A stretch of DNA of 55,292 nt from Bdellovibrionota bacterium. GTDB taxonomy: Bacteria > Bdellovibrionota > Bdellovibrionia > Bdellovibrionales > JAMPXM01. The stretch is taken from the NCBI GenBank assembly GCA_963170185.1, contig CAUJGS010000132.1, positions 1-55,292 of the forward strand, in the 5' to 3' direction. The position numbers and the translations under genes are program-made. The notes beneath the pieces were generated by a model. The model did no database searches, was not told the origin of the DNA, and saw nothing but the letters and a program-made list of their open reading frames with translations. Below, one piece after another: positions 48,603 to 55,292 of the stretch (its first letter is position 1; every line of letters starts with the position of its first letter).

Positions 48603-49202
48603 ATGAGCGCTACAGTCGATAACCAAAACGCCCCGTTAACATATACAGCCTTCGCCGGCCAAAAGCAGATCGCTGCTGGCGGGCTCGACGAAGTCGCGTT
48701 GAAAGTGAAAAAGAAAATCAAGACCGATACAACAGCTTCGGTTCTTGTGTTTAGCGATCTCACCGGAAAACAAATCGAACTTGATCTCAGTGGTTCCGAT
48801 ACCGAAATTATCGAACGACTTCGAGTCTTTTTAGCTCCAAAAGAATCCACGGCACCGGCGTCAGGCCCAGGCCGGCCCAAATTGGGAGTCGTCGCGCGTG
48901 AAGTTTCACTTCTACCTCGTCACTGGGAATGGCTGGCAACCCAACCCGGCGGTGCCTCGGGAACCCTAAGACGCTTAGTCGAAGAGGCCAAAAAAAGCTC
49001 CGGCACCAAGGAGCGCGTGAAACTTTCGCAAGAACGCGCCTATCAGTTCATGTCTAGCCTCGCCGGTAACCTTCCGCACTACGAAGAAGCCCTACGGGCC
49101 CTCTTCGCTAAAGATAAACGCAAGTTCACATCTCTTGTGCGAGATTGGCCCGGCGACATTCAAAGCTATGCCAAAGATCTCGCCGAAGAGGCGTGGAACT
49201 GA
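48603..49202 (+). CDS. DUF2239 family protein
   Basis: 199 aa from ATG 48603 with GGAGG at 6 nt (a start at 48591 would lie on that site). YTAFAGQKQIAAGGLDEVAL, VLVFSDLTGKQIELDLSGS and the strongly conserved block VAREVSLLPRHWEWLA with QPGGASGTLRRLV define the family; RAYQFMSSLAGNLPHYEEAL completes it. Function is unknown. The dedicated, tightly controlled promoter upstream suggests that it is induced by a specific signal. Confidence 0.88.
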   Translation: MSATVDNQNAPLTYTAFAGQKQIAAGGLDEVALKVKKKIKTDTTASVLVFSDLTGKQIELDLSGSDTEIIERLRVFLAPKESTAPASGPGRPKLGVVAREVSLLPRHWEWLATQPGGASGTLRRLVEEAKKSSGTKERVKLSQERAYQFMSSLAGNLPHYEEALRALFAKDKRKFTSLVRDWPGDIQSYAKDLAEEAWN

Positions 49203-49245
49203 AACCATGCAAAGCACGACGCACTTGAAATACGAAAAGACGGCA

Positions 49246-49275
49246 CGCAAGGATCCACGAATGCGGATTCTTGCG
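49246..49275. repeat. stem-loop between convergent genes
   Basis: CGCAAGGATCC at 49246-49256 pairs with GGATTCTTGCG at 49265-49275 (one mismatch, 8-nt loop). It lies between the DUF2239 and MscS stops and may end one or both transcripts, though no T-run follows. Confidence 0.5.
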
Positions 49276-49305
49276 CCGAGAAATGGCCGCACATAAAAGT
49301 CGAGA

Positions 49306-50553
49306 TTATAGACTGATCACTTGATCTCTTTGCCTGGCGCTCAGCGCTCCCGCGAAGTCTCCACCCGTAGGCTCCTGAAACGCGCGCAAGTCGAATAGCG
49401 GCAACATCGCGTAGATGTGATCAAAGATATCGGCTTGAATCGCTTCGTAATCCGCCCACCTCGTCGTGTTCGTGAACAAGTAAATCTCAAGAGGAATGCC
49501 TGTCGAGGTCGGACTTAGCTGACGAACCATGATGGTCATCTCTTTATGAACCTTCGGATGAGATTTTAGATATCCTTCGAGATAAGCTCGCAACGTGCCG
49601 ATATTGGTCAGGCGTCGCGAATTAACCGCCGACTCTTTGGTTTGAAACGACTTATTGTATTCCGCCAGCTCGGCTTGTTTTTCGCGAAGATACTCACGAA
49701 GCGGCAACAGGGCATTTAAACGAAGAATGTCTTCTTCTTTCAAAAAACGAATCGATCCGACATCCAAAGAAATCGCCCGTTTGATTCGCCTTCCGCCAGA
49801 TTCCGACATCCCTCTCCAATTACGAAACGAGTGCTCAAGGAATTTGTGCGTCGGAATGACCGTGATCGTCTTGTCCCAGTTCTGAACCTTGACCGAGTTC
49901 AAGGCAATATCGATCACGTCACCGTCCGCATTGAACTGCGGCATCTCGATCCAGTCGCCGACATTGATCAGACGATTTGTCGTAAGCTGCACGCCCGCGA
50001 CAAACGAGAGAATCGTATCGCGAAACACCAAGAGCAAAACAGCCGTCGCTGCACCTAACCCACTTAAGAAGACCCACGGCGACTTATCGAAAATCACAGA
50101 GAAAATGAGAATACCGGCCGCCAAGTAAACCAACAGGTTCAAAACCTGAAGAAATCCTTTTATCGGGCGGTTCCGAGAAACTTCGAGTTTCGCGTAGTTT
50201 CCTTGAATCGCATCAAACAACGCCGAGAACGAACGGGCCCCGATGATTGTAAGAACAATCATGAGGAATTTTTCGACCGCGATCTGTGTCGCACCAGGAA
50301 ACTCCGCTAGGCCACGAATCCCAGCGGCCAAAGCCACAATCGGTAATATCCACGAAACTTGAAAAAGAAATCGCGAATCAAGAACCGCACGCACCCAGAT
50401 ATTGGACAGGTCTTTAGTGAGCTTTTGAAGCAACGAAAACAAGACGCGACGACAAACCACGAAAAGAAAAAATGCCGCGACAACCATAAGTGCTGCGCGC
50501 GCATATGGCGACGTCCCAACATCCAATCCCAAGACTTTCTCAAAATCCGTCAA
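49306..50553 (-). CDS. MscS-family mechanosensitive channel, YbdG-like
   Basis: 415 aa from TTG 50553, which has GGGAG 7 nt upstream; the open frame extends to 50703 but that part is not protein-like. Five or so transmembrane helices precede the MscS pore and beta domain: NRLINVGDWIEMPQFNADGD, VKVQNWDKTITVIPTHKFL and SFRNWRGMSESGGRRIKR are close to YbdG, a miniconductance channel that opens on osmotic downshock. It acts in the inner membrane and is divergent from the PhyH-like gene at 50613. Confidence 0.88.
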   Translation of the reverse strand: MTDFEKVLGLDVGTSPYARAALMVVAAFFLFVVCRRVLFSLLQKLTKDLSNIWVRAVLDSRFLFQVSWILPIVALAAGIRGLAEFPGATQIAVEKFLMIVLTIIGARSFSALFDAIQGNYAKLEVSRNRPIKGFLQVLNLLVYLAAGILIFSVIFDKSPWVFLSGLGAATAVLLLVFRDTILSFVAGVQLTTNRLINVGDWIEMPQFNADGDVIDIALNSVKVQNWDKTITVIPTHKFLEHSFRNWRGMSESGGRRIKRAISLDVGSIRFLKEEDILRLNALLPLREYLREKQAELAEYNKSFQTKESAVNSRRLTNIGTLRAYLEGYLKSHPKVHKEMTIMVRQLSPTSTGIPLEIYLFTNTTRWADYEAIQADIFDHIYAMLPLFDLRAFQEPTGGDFAGALSARQRDQVISL

Positions 50554-50612
50554 CAACAATCTCCCTTTGATTTTGGCAATCAGACTACACCAGAATTGGT
50601 AAGAAGAAAATT

Positions 50613-51338
50613 TTGGACTTGGAGTTCCACATAGATAATTTTTCCGAACAAGGCATTCTGGCTCTACGCGGATTTCTTTCGCGAAAAACCGTGGCTGTCG
50701 CACGTGCGGCCGTACTGTCCGAACTTTCCAGATTGAATTTGAAGGCGAACGGAAAATTCGTGTCTGCGAAACTCCAGGACCTTCCGGTATTCCAGCAGAC
50801 GGAACGCTTGGGACAAATGGTTGGTCGGCTGGAACAAGTGGACCGACTGTTTAGCGACGACCTACTTGCTACAATGAGTGCTTTAGTAGATGCAGCGCTG
50901 AAACCAACGCTGCCGCAATCGCAAATTCTGCTCTCGTTTCCGCATAAATTGGATTGGTCTCTAAACCATCTGAATTGGCATTTGGATTTAAAACCACCGA
51001 GAGTCGATCAAATTCCTGGAGTCCAAGCTTTTGTTCTCATCGACGATGTCCCACCGCAAGGCGGAGCTACTTTGGCTTTGGCGGGATCTCATAAGCTTCA
51101 CTATGTATCTCACGACTGCAATGCCCATGAGATTCTCCGACGAAATTCCGACTTCGCCACTCACCCCGAAAAATATTTGAAGACCCAATTAGTTGAGAGA
51201 ACGGCTATCCAAATAGTGGAGATGTCAGGGCGTGCCGGCGATGTTTTTTTGATGGACCTACGCGTGCTCCACTCGCCTTCAATAAATAGCAAACGAAACA
51301 TCCGCATGATGGCGACGAACCGGTACCTGAAGAGATAA
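50613..51338 (+). CDS. phytanoyl-CoA dioxygenase (PhyH)-like oxygenase 2
   Basis: 241 aa. LNHLNWHLDLKPPRVD has the HxD pair, and RVLHSPSINSKRNIRMMATN has the distal His and the Arg for 2-oxoglutarate. The iron site is therefore complete. DDVPPQGGATLALAGSH is the usual PhyH core. A TTG start is assumed; no strong ribosome site is visible and ATGs further in would remove part of the fold. The substrate is not known. It is separate in sequence from the PhyH protein at 9959. Confidence 0.78.
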   Translation: MDLEFHIDNFSEQGILALRGFLSRKTVAVARAAVLSELSRLNLKANGKFVSAKLQDLPVFQQTERLGQMVGRLEQVDRLFSDDLLATMSALVDAALKPTLPQSQILLSFPHKLDWSLNHLNWHLDLKPPRVDQIPGVQAFVLIDDVPPQGGATLALAGSHKLHYVSHDCNAHEILRRNSDFATHPEKYLKTQLVERTAIQIVEMSGRAGDVFLMDLRVLHSPSINSKRNIRMMATNRYLKR

Positions 51339-51368
51339 TAGGAATCGGTGATCCGAAGGAAGAAAGAT

Positions 51369-51459
51369 TGGCGGAGAGGGAGAGATTCGAACACTCGATC
51401 GGGTATTAGCCGTTACACGATTTCGAGTCGTGCGCCTTCAGCCACTCGGCCACCTCTCC
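51369..51459 (-). tRNA. tRNA-Ser (CGA)
   Basis: A 91-nt class II tRNA with acceptor GGAGAGG/CCTCTCC, anticodon loop CTCGAAA, long variable arm (TAACGGCTAATACCCGATCGA) and T-arm GTGTTCGAATC. CCA is encoded. Confidence 0.96.
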
Positions 51460-51612
51460 GCATCGAAATCAAGGGTGCCAGGTATGCCAAACGACATCGA
51501 CTCTGTCACGCCCGGAAAGGGCCTTTCGGAGGGAAAATGCCCCCGAAGTCGCCGAAAACACGGCTCCAGCACGCATAAAATACACTTGAACCGAGATTTC
51601 TCCTAAAAAAAC

Positions 51613-51643
51613 AAAGGCCGCCCCGGAGCCCGGAGCGGCCTTT
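51613..51643. terminator. bidirectional rho-independent terminator
   Basis: AAAGGCCGCCCCG at 51613-51625 pairs with CGGAGCGGCCTTT at 51631-51643 (one mismatch). On the plus strand T7 follows; on the minus strand the tail is TTTGTTTTTTT. It ends the 52160-51705 gene. Confidence 0.88.
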
Positions 51644-51704
51644 TTTTGTCTGGACCGAGTCCTAGACAGAACCTTGAGGCGGTAGAATCACCGCCTCTCC
51701 CCTA

Positions 51705-52160
51705 TTAGTTTCGGCACGTCATTTCGACGCCTTCAACGGCGATCGATTTGCCTGGAACCTTGAGGTACAAGTTGAGGTACCAAGTTTCGCCGTCTGGATC
51801 TTGCTCTAAACTTTGCTCAGGATAGACGAACTCAATCTCACCTTCTGGGTTCGCTGCGATTCGCGTGTTCAGATAAAACTCTTTACCTTCTACGCCGAAG
51901 TTCTTCATCGCATAGTCAAACGAGCTTTCGAGGAAGCGAATCACGGGCTGACCGTCGATCGACACTTCTTCGTAGTCGTCTGGATGACCTTCAACTGCGT
52001 GACGGCCGATCAAGATCGAGTATTTCTTCCCGTCTTTTTCGCCTTCGCAATAGCCATCGCCAGGGGTTGCATGAGCTTGTCCACCAGCCAAGAGGGCCGT
52101 CAAAACAAGTGTGCTGAGAGTTCCAAAATTCAAAACTTTCGCATTCAATTTCATTTTCAC
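51705..52160 (-). CDS. secreted protein of unknown function
   Basis: 151 aa; GAGGAG before the ATG, signal peptide ending near QAHA, then a small acidic beta-rich domain with one Cys near each end (GYCEGE and MTCRN), which probably pair. GRHAVEGHPDDYEEVSIDGQ is the most distinctive stretch. No family is recognised. It is monocistronic, between tRNA-Ser and the ThrRS gene. Confidence 0.75.
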   Translation of the reverse strand: MKMKLNAKVLNFGTLSTLVLTALLAGGQAHATPGDGYCEGEKDGKKYSILIGRHAVEGHPDDYEEVSIDGQPVIRFLESSFDYAMKNFGVEGKEFYLNTRIAANPEGEIEFVYPEQSLEQDPDGETWYLNLYLKVPGKSIAVEGVEMTCRN

Positions 52161-52234
52161 TCCTCGAGTTCAAAAAGTAGATCTGGTTCAAATTCTAAGT
52201 TTCAGCGCTGCAGGCAGCAAAATCCGGACACAGG

Positions 52235-53488
52235 TTAAATTCCCTCCATCTTCACCACGTTGCGTGAATTCGAGTTTGAAACAGCTAAGGAGTTCTCTAG
52301 CCACCTCGAAATTTCATCCCTGCCAAGGAGAAACTCCCCCCTGCTCCCGATGAGCTTTAGCAAGCCCGACTCGATCTCGCGCTTTCCTAGAACCAGGTGC
52401 ATAAAAGGCCTGAGGCGATGGCACTCTCTTAGACGAAAACCCAAGCTTCCGCTTCCCGCGCGCAACACTCGCACGCGCGCCACCGAAGCCAAGCTTTCCG
52501 CAAGCTTGAACGCCGCTTCGTCAAGCTCCGCAGAAACCGGGAGGATCGCAAGCTGAACCGGCGAAAGCCATCCTGGCAGCCGCCCTTGGTAGTGCTCAAG
52601 CAAGATCGCCACGATACGCTCGAAGCTTCCCATTGGGGCACGGTGAACGATCCACGGGACTTCGCGCACGCCCTTGGAGTTCACGACTTCGAGATCAAAC
52701 TTTGCGCCGGAGTTGAAATCGAGCTGCACACTTGCGATCGACTCTTCTCGCCCGTCGCCCAGGCCAAACTGAATATCGATCTTCGGTCCGTAGAATGCGG
52801 CCTCACCCGGCGCTTCGAAGTACGATAGCCCTAGGTCATTCATTGCCTCTCGCAAAATCTCCTCTGCAACATTCCAGTCCTTGGCCGATCCGTGAAACTC
52901 CTCCGGTCGCGACGGATCGTAACAAGATAGTCGGAATCGATATTCTCTCAAACCCAGTAGCGCCAATACTTCGAGATTCATTTCAAGGATACGACGAATT
53001 TCGCCAAGCGCCTGGTCCGGCAAGAGATAAATGTGGGCGTCGTTCTGACAAAGCGAACGTGCACGGATCAACCCGCAAAGCGCGCCGCTGTTTTCGAAAC
53101 GAAAGACCTGACCGAATTCCGCAAGCCGCATCGGAAGCTCCCGGTAGCTTCGAGGTTTTCTTCCGAAGATGAGGTGATGGTGCGGACAGTTCATGGGTCG
53201 TAAAAACAAACCCTGCCCTTCACCTTCGACTTTCATCTCGGGAAACATGTTTTCTCGAAAAACCGAGAGATGTCCCGAGCGCTCATAGAGGGACGATTTG
53301 GCCAGAGGCGGGCTTGAAACCCGCAAGTAACCTGCTCGGTCCTCGAGTTTTTCAATCATCGCCATCAACTCACGGCGAATGATTTCTCCGCCGGGTAGCC
53401 AAATAGGGAGCCCCGCTCCCACTTCTTCATTTAGACAATAGAGTTCCATTTCATCGGCGATTTGCCGATGATCCATATACTGATTCAT
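52235..53488 (-). CDS. thrS: short threonyl-tRNA synthetase without TGS and editing domains
   Basis: 417 aa, where the bacterial enzyme usually has about 640. The catalytic core is complete: LRPMNCPHH (zinc Cys 101), RFENSGALCGLIRARSLCQNDAH (motif 2, zinc His 152) and VPWIVHRAPMGSFERIVAIL (zinc His 282, motif 3). The anticodon-binding domain follows (PGWLSPVQLAILPVSAELDEAA). The N-terminal TGS and the second, editing domain that removes Ser-tRNA(Thr) are absent. AGGAG stands before the ATG. It may be a second, specialised or resistance-type synthetase, or the only one with editing in trans. No mutational damage is seen. Confidence 0.85.
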   Translation of the reverse strand: MNQYMDHRQIADEMELYCLNEEVGAGLPIWLPGGEIIRRELMAMIEKLEDRAGYLRVSSPPLAKSSLYERSGHLSVFRENMFPEMKVEGEGQGLFLRPMNCPHHHLIFGRKPRSYRELPMRLAEFGQVFRFENSGALCGLIRARSLCQNDAHIYLLPDQALGEIRRILEMNLEVLALLGLREYRFRLSCYDPSRPEEFHGSAKDWNVAEEILREAMNDLGLSYFEAPGEAAFYGPKIDIQFGLGDGREESIASVQLDFNSGAKFDLEVVNSKGVREVPWIVHRAPMGSFERIVAILLEHYQGRLPGWLSPVQLAILPVSAELDEAAFKLAESLASVARVRVLRAGSGSLGFRLRECHRLRPFMHLVLGKREIESGLLKLIGSRGEFLLGRDEISRWLENSLAVSNSNSRNVVKMEGI

Positions 53489-53797
53489 TGCTAGCTCCTA
53501 AAGAACGCGATGTGACCGGCGGTACGCACACGGCACAGCACTATTTAAACAAACGAACTACATAGAAATATTTTTGGTTCCCCGCGATTGCGCGGGAAAA
53601 GATGAGCTATTACCCCTAAGGGGTGGTGATGGTCTTCTGCTTAGAAAGAAGCAGTCTGAATGAAGGTAAGAAAAAACACTTCATACGAGTAGGATGCCAG
53701 AGCGCCGCGGAATTTTCAATGGCGCGTTTGACGAATCTCTATCGAAGTCTCGAAGATATTAGCTCGCCTGATAGCGGCCATCGAAAGAGGTTAAGCC
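53489..53797. other. intergenic region with two stem-loops
   Basis: 309 bp between the divergent ThrRS and 53798 genes. CCCGCG/CGCGGG near 53581-53596 and ACCCC/GGGGT near 53612-53624 are short perfect stems. An A/T-rich stretch around 53540-53580 may hold promoters. I see no T-box consensus or convincing gene; the open frame across 53623 overlaps the next gene and has no good ribosome site. Confidence 0.45.
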
Positions 53798-54274
53798 ATG
53801 ACGACATTGGAGTACTGGGAGCTTGCGAGCTACGTGGTCACGGTATTCGGCTTGCCATTCGCGCTTGGCATCTTCATGTTCGAACAGCGCAAAGAACGCC
53901 AAAACGAAGATGATGAAATCTATCAGAAACTCTCCGACGAATACGCCGAGTTCTCGATTCTTCTGTTGAATAACGCCGACCTTCAGCTTGTCACAAAGTA
54001 CGTACCCGACGATCAGTTGACGGACGATCAACGAGAACGAAAGAGCATCATCTTCGAAATCCTGATCGCCCTCTTTGAGCGAGCCTTCATCTTGGTTTAC
54101 GAAGACGATATGGACGCTCGAACAAAACGTCACTGGTCAAGCTGGGAAGACTACATTCACTTCTGGCTAAAACGCGCCGACTTCCGCAGGTCTCTCGATA
54201 TACTTCTTGAAGGCGAGGACCCCGATTTCCAACGCTATATGCGTTCGCTTCTAACAACCGGAACTGCGAGCTAA
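53798..54274 (+). CDS. small membrane-anchored protein of unknown function
   Basis: 158 aa with AGAGG before the ATG. One N-terminal transmembrane helix (ELASYVVTVFGLPFALGIFMF) is followed by a charged helical region (EQRKERQNEDDEIYQKLSDEY) and a domain with FEILIALFERAFILVYED and RHWSSWEDYIHFWLKR. I have seen this kind of protein as a conserved hypothetical only. The AlkC-like gene starts 2 bp after its stop. Confidence 0.7.
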   Translation: MTTLEYWELASYVVTVFGLPFALGIFMFEQRKERQNEDDEIYQKLSDEYAEFSILLLNNADLQLVTKYVPDDQLTDDQRERKSIIFEILIALFERAFILVYEDDMDARTKRHWSSWEDYIHFWLKRADFRRSLDILLEGEDPDFQRYMRSLLTTGTAS

Positions 54275-54276
54275 TC

Positions 54277-55292
54277 ATGGCAGACAACCCAAGCGCACTT
54301 AAACACTTCTACGATCAAAAACTGCTTGATCGCATGGCGGACGCCCTTGAAGCCGCCGATCCCAAGCTAAAAGCCACCACGCTAAGAAAGTTGATGCCGA
54401 AGCTTAAACCACTTGAGATGAAACCTCGCGTGCGTGTGATTCGTGACGAACTCTATTCCCTGCTCCCCAGGGACTTTACCAAATCCAGCGACATACTCCT
54501 TAAATCCCTCGAGACAAAATCGCTTAAGAGCTTCGATCTATGGCCGTACACCGAGTTCGTTCAACTCTACGGTATCGACGATGCCGAACGCTCTCTAAGA
54601 ACTCTGAAAGAAATGACAAAGCACTTTACCTCGGAGTGGGCCGTGAGGCCCTTTCTTACGAAAGACGCCAAAGGGACTCTCAAGTTTCTTGCGACATGCG
54701 CGAAAGACCCCGATGTTCACGTGAGGCGCTGGGCTTCCGAGGGATCGCGCCCGAAACTTCCATGGGGCGAGCGCCTGCATGCGTTTGTGAAAGATCCAAA
54801 ACCGACACTCCAGATTCTTGAGCTTTTGAAATTCGATGAAGAACTTTACGTCAGAAAAAGCGTCGCCAACCACCTCAACGATATCGCAAAAGACCACCCC
54901 GATGTCGTGGTCCAAAAACTGGCGCGGTGGCAAAAAGAAGGGACCGGCAAACACGCTGAGAAGATCGATTGGATCATTCATCGCGCACTCCGAACGCTAA
55001 TCAAAAATGGACACGCCGGCGCACTTAAACTTATCGGCGTTTCCAACAAACCCGAAATCTCCTTAGCCGGGTTCAAAATCGAACCTGGCACAATCCAATT
55101 GGGCCAGCGATTTGAGTTTCGCTTTCAGGTAAAATCCAAGGCCAAACGCCGCCAAAAGCTTGTCATCGACTACGTGATTCACTTTGTGAAGGCCAACGGC
55201 ACGACCGCACCAAAGGTGTTCAAAAAGAAAACTGTCGAACTTGTAGCGGGTGCCGTACTTGATGTCGTCAAAGCTCATCACATCAAACCGAT
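54277..55292 (+). CDS. AlkC-like DNA alkylation repair glycosylase (partial, cut by window end)
   Basis: At least 338 codons from ATG 54277, open at the window edge. HEAT-like helices (LKFLATCAKDPDVHVRRWASEG, LKFDEELYVRKSVANHLNDI, DWIIHRALRTLIKNGHAGAL) are those of the AlkC/AlkD family, which removes N3- and N7-alkylated bases. From about residue 265 an Ig-like domain begins (ISLAGFKIEPGTIQLGQRF), which is typical of AlkC rather than AlkD. It follows the 53798 gene by 2 bp. Confidence 0.83.
   Translation, partial: MADNPSALKHFYDQKLLDRMADALEAADPKLKATTLRKLMPKLKPLEMKPRVRVIRDELYSLLPRDFTKSSDILLKSLETKSLKSFDLWPYTEFVQLYGIDDAERSLRTLKEMTKHFTSEWAVRPFLTKDAKGTLKFLATCAKDPDVHVRRWASEGSRPKLPWGERLHAFVKDPKPTLQILELLKFDEELYVRKSVANHLNDIAKDHPDVVVQKLARWQKEGTGKHAEKIDWIIHRALRTLIKNGHAGALKLIGVSNKPEISLAGFKIEPGTIQLGQRFEFRFQVKSKAKRRQKLVIDYVIHFVKANGTTAPKVFKKKTVELVAGAVLDVVKAHHIKP

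Noticed and set aside
53489-53620. T-box or other riboswitch before the ThrRS gene
   Set aside because: The leader is short, two small hairpins are present but no T-box consensus or specifier loop could be found.
53623-53913. 96-aa frame before the 53798 gene
   Set aside because: Overlaps the start of the better gene, no ribosome-binding site, composition not protein-like.

Overview
The window is a densely packed, mid-GC chromosome segment from a Gram-negative bacterium. It has outer-membrane-barrel, lipoprotein and Tat or Sec exported products, four single tRNA genes, and very short or overlapping gene junctions on both strands. Exported proteins with a YQNC-type lipobox, an SCE4755-type polysaccharide-monooxygenase-like protein with a Cys/Gly plus membrane-segment tail, and the general gene mix suggest Bdellovibrionota or a neighbouring deltaproteobacteria-like phylum. 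That assignment is inference, because no rRNA or marker phylogeny is available.

Layout. (1) 0.1-3.3 kb: a methylthioadenosine salvage operon (class II aldolase family, mtnA, mtnP) divergent from apt, which would salvage the adenine released by MtnP. (2) 3.3-6.2 kb: secreted proteins, including the monooxygenase-like protein, and a nitroreductase. (3) 6.3-13.3 kb: a glycan/surface-polymer block with an Asp/Asn-hydroxylase-like protein, a large polytopic membrane protein, WbqC, a PhyH-type dioxygenase, a GT2 glycosyltransferase, a methyltransferase and a NeuD-like acyltransferase. The last five form a tight operon. (4) 13.4-16.5 kb: an accessory island with a broken PIN-GNAT gene and ASCH gene, divergent from XRE-ASCH across a perfect 15-bp inverted repeat, then a TPR-GNAT fusion beside tRNA-Asn. 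(5) 16.7-22.4 kb: tRNA-Asn, a GGDEF protein, tRNA-Arg, gmhA, tRNA-Ser, and DUF952, DUF1428, trypsin-like and DUF1304 genes. (6) 22.4-30.6 kb: a four-gene cytochrome P460 / lipoprotein / arylsulfotransferase-like / His-rich membrane-protein operon, a secreted duplicated-domain protein, a Cys/Met-metabolism PLP enzyme, a ParA-like ATPase with an overlapping partner, and a Gly-rich outer-membrane protein.

(7) 30.7-47.2 kb is the most unusual region. A four-gene plus-strand operon encodes lysine 2,3-aminomutase, a paralogue of it that has lost the radical-SAM cysteines and the PLP lysine, and two MBOAT-like membrane proteins. A five-gene overlapping minus-strand operon encodes a carrier protein, an AMP ligase, a fold-III PLP decarboxylase, an MBOAT acyltransferase and an HTTM-like membrane protein. 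Around these lie a second AMP ligase and carrier protein, a GNAT acetyltransferase paired tail to tail with a Tat-exported HDAC-like amidohydrolase, a fatty-acid desaturase and an SGNH-like hydrolase. The logic resembles a Dlt (D-alanylation) pathway supplied by lysine-derived amines or beta-amino acids. I propose it as a candidate undescribed surface-modification or natural-product system.

(8) 47.3-55.3 kb: a secreted protein, a DUF2239 gene under a strong promoter embedded in two ACCCGGGT operators, a YbdG-like MscS channel, a second PhyH-like oxygenase, tRNA-Ser, a short ThrRS without TGS and editing domains, and an AlkC-like glycosylase gene cut by the window end. Many convergent gene pairs meet within 0-10 bp or overlap at their stop codons, so the sequence is extremely compact.
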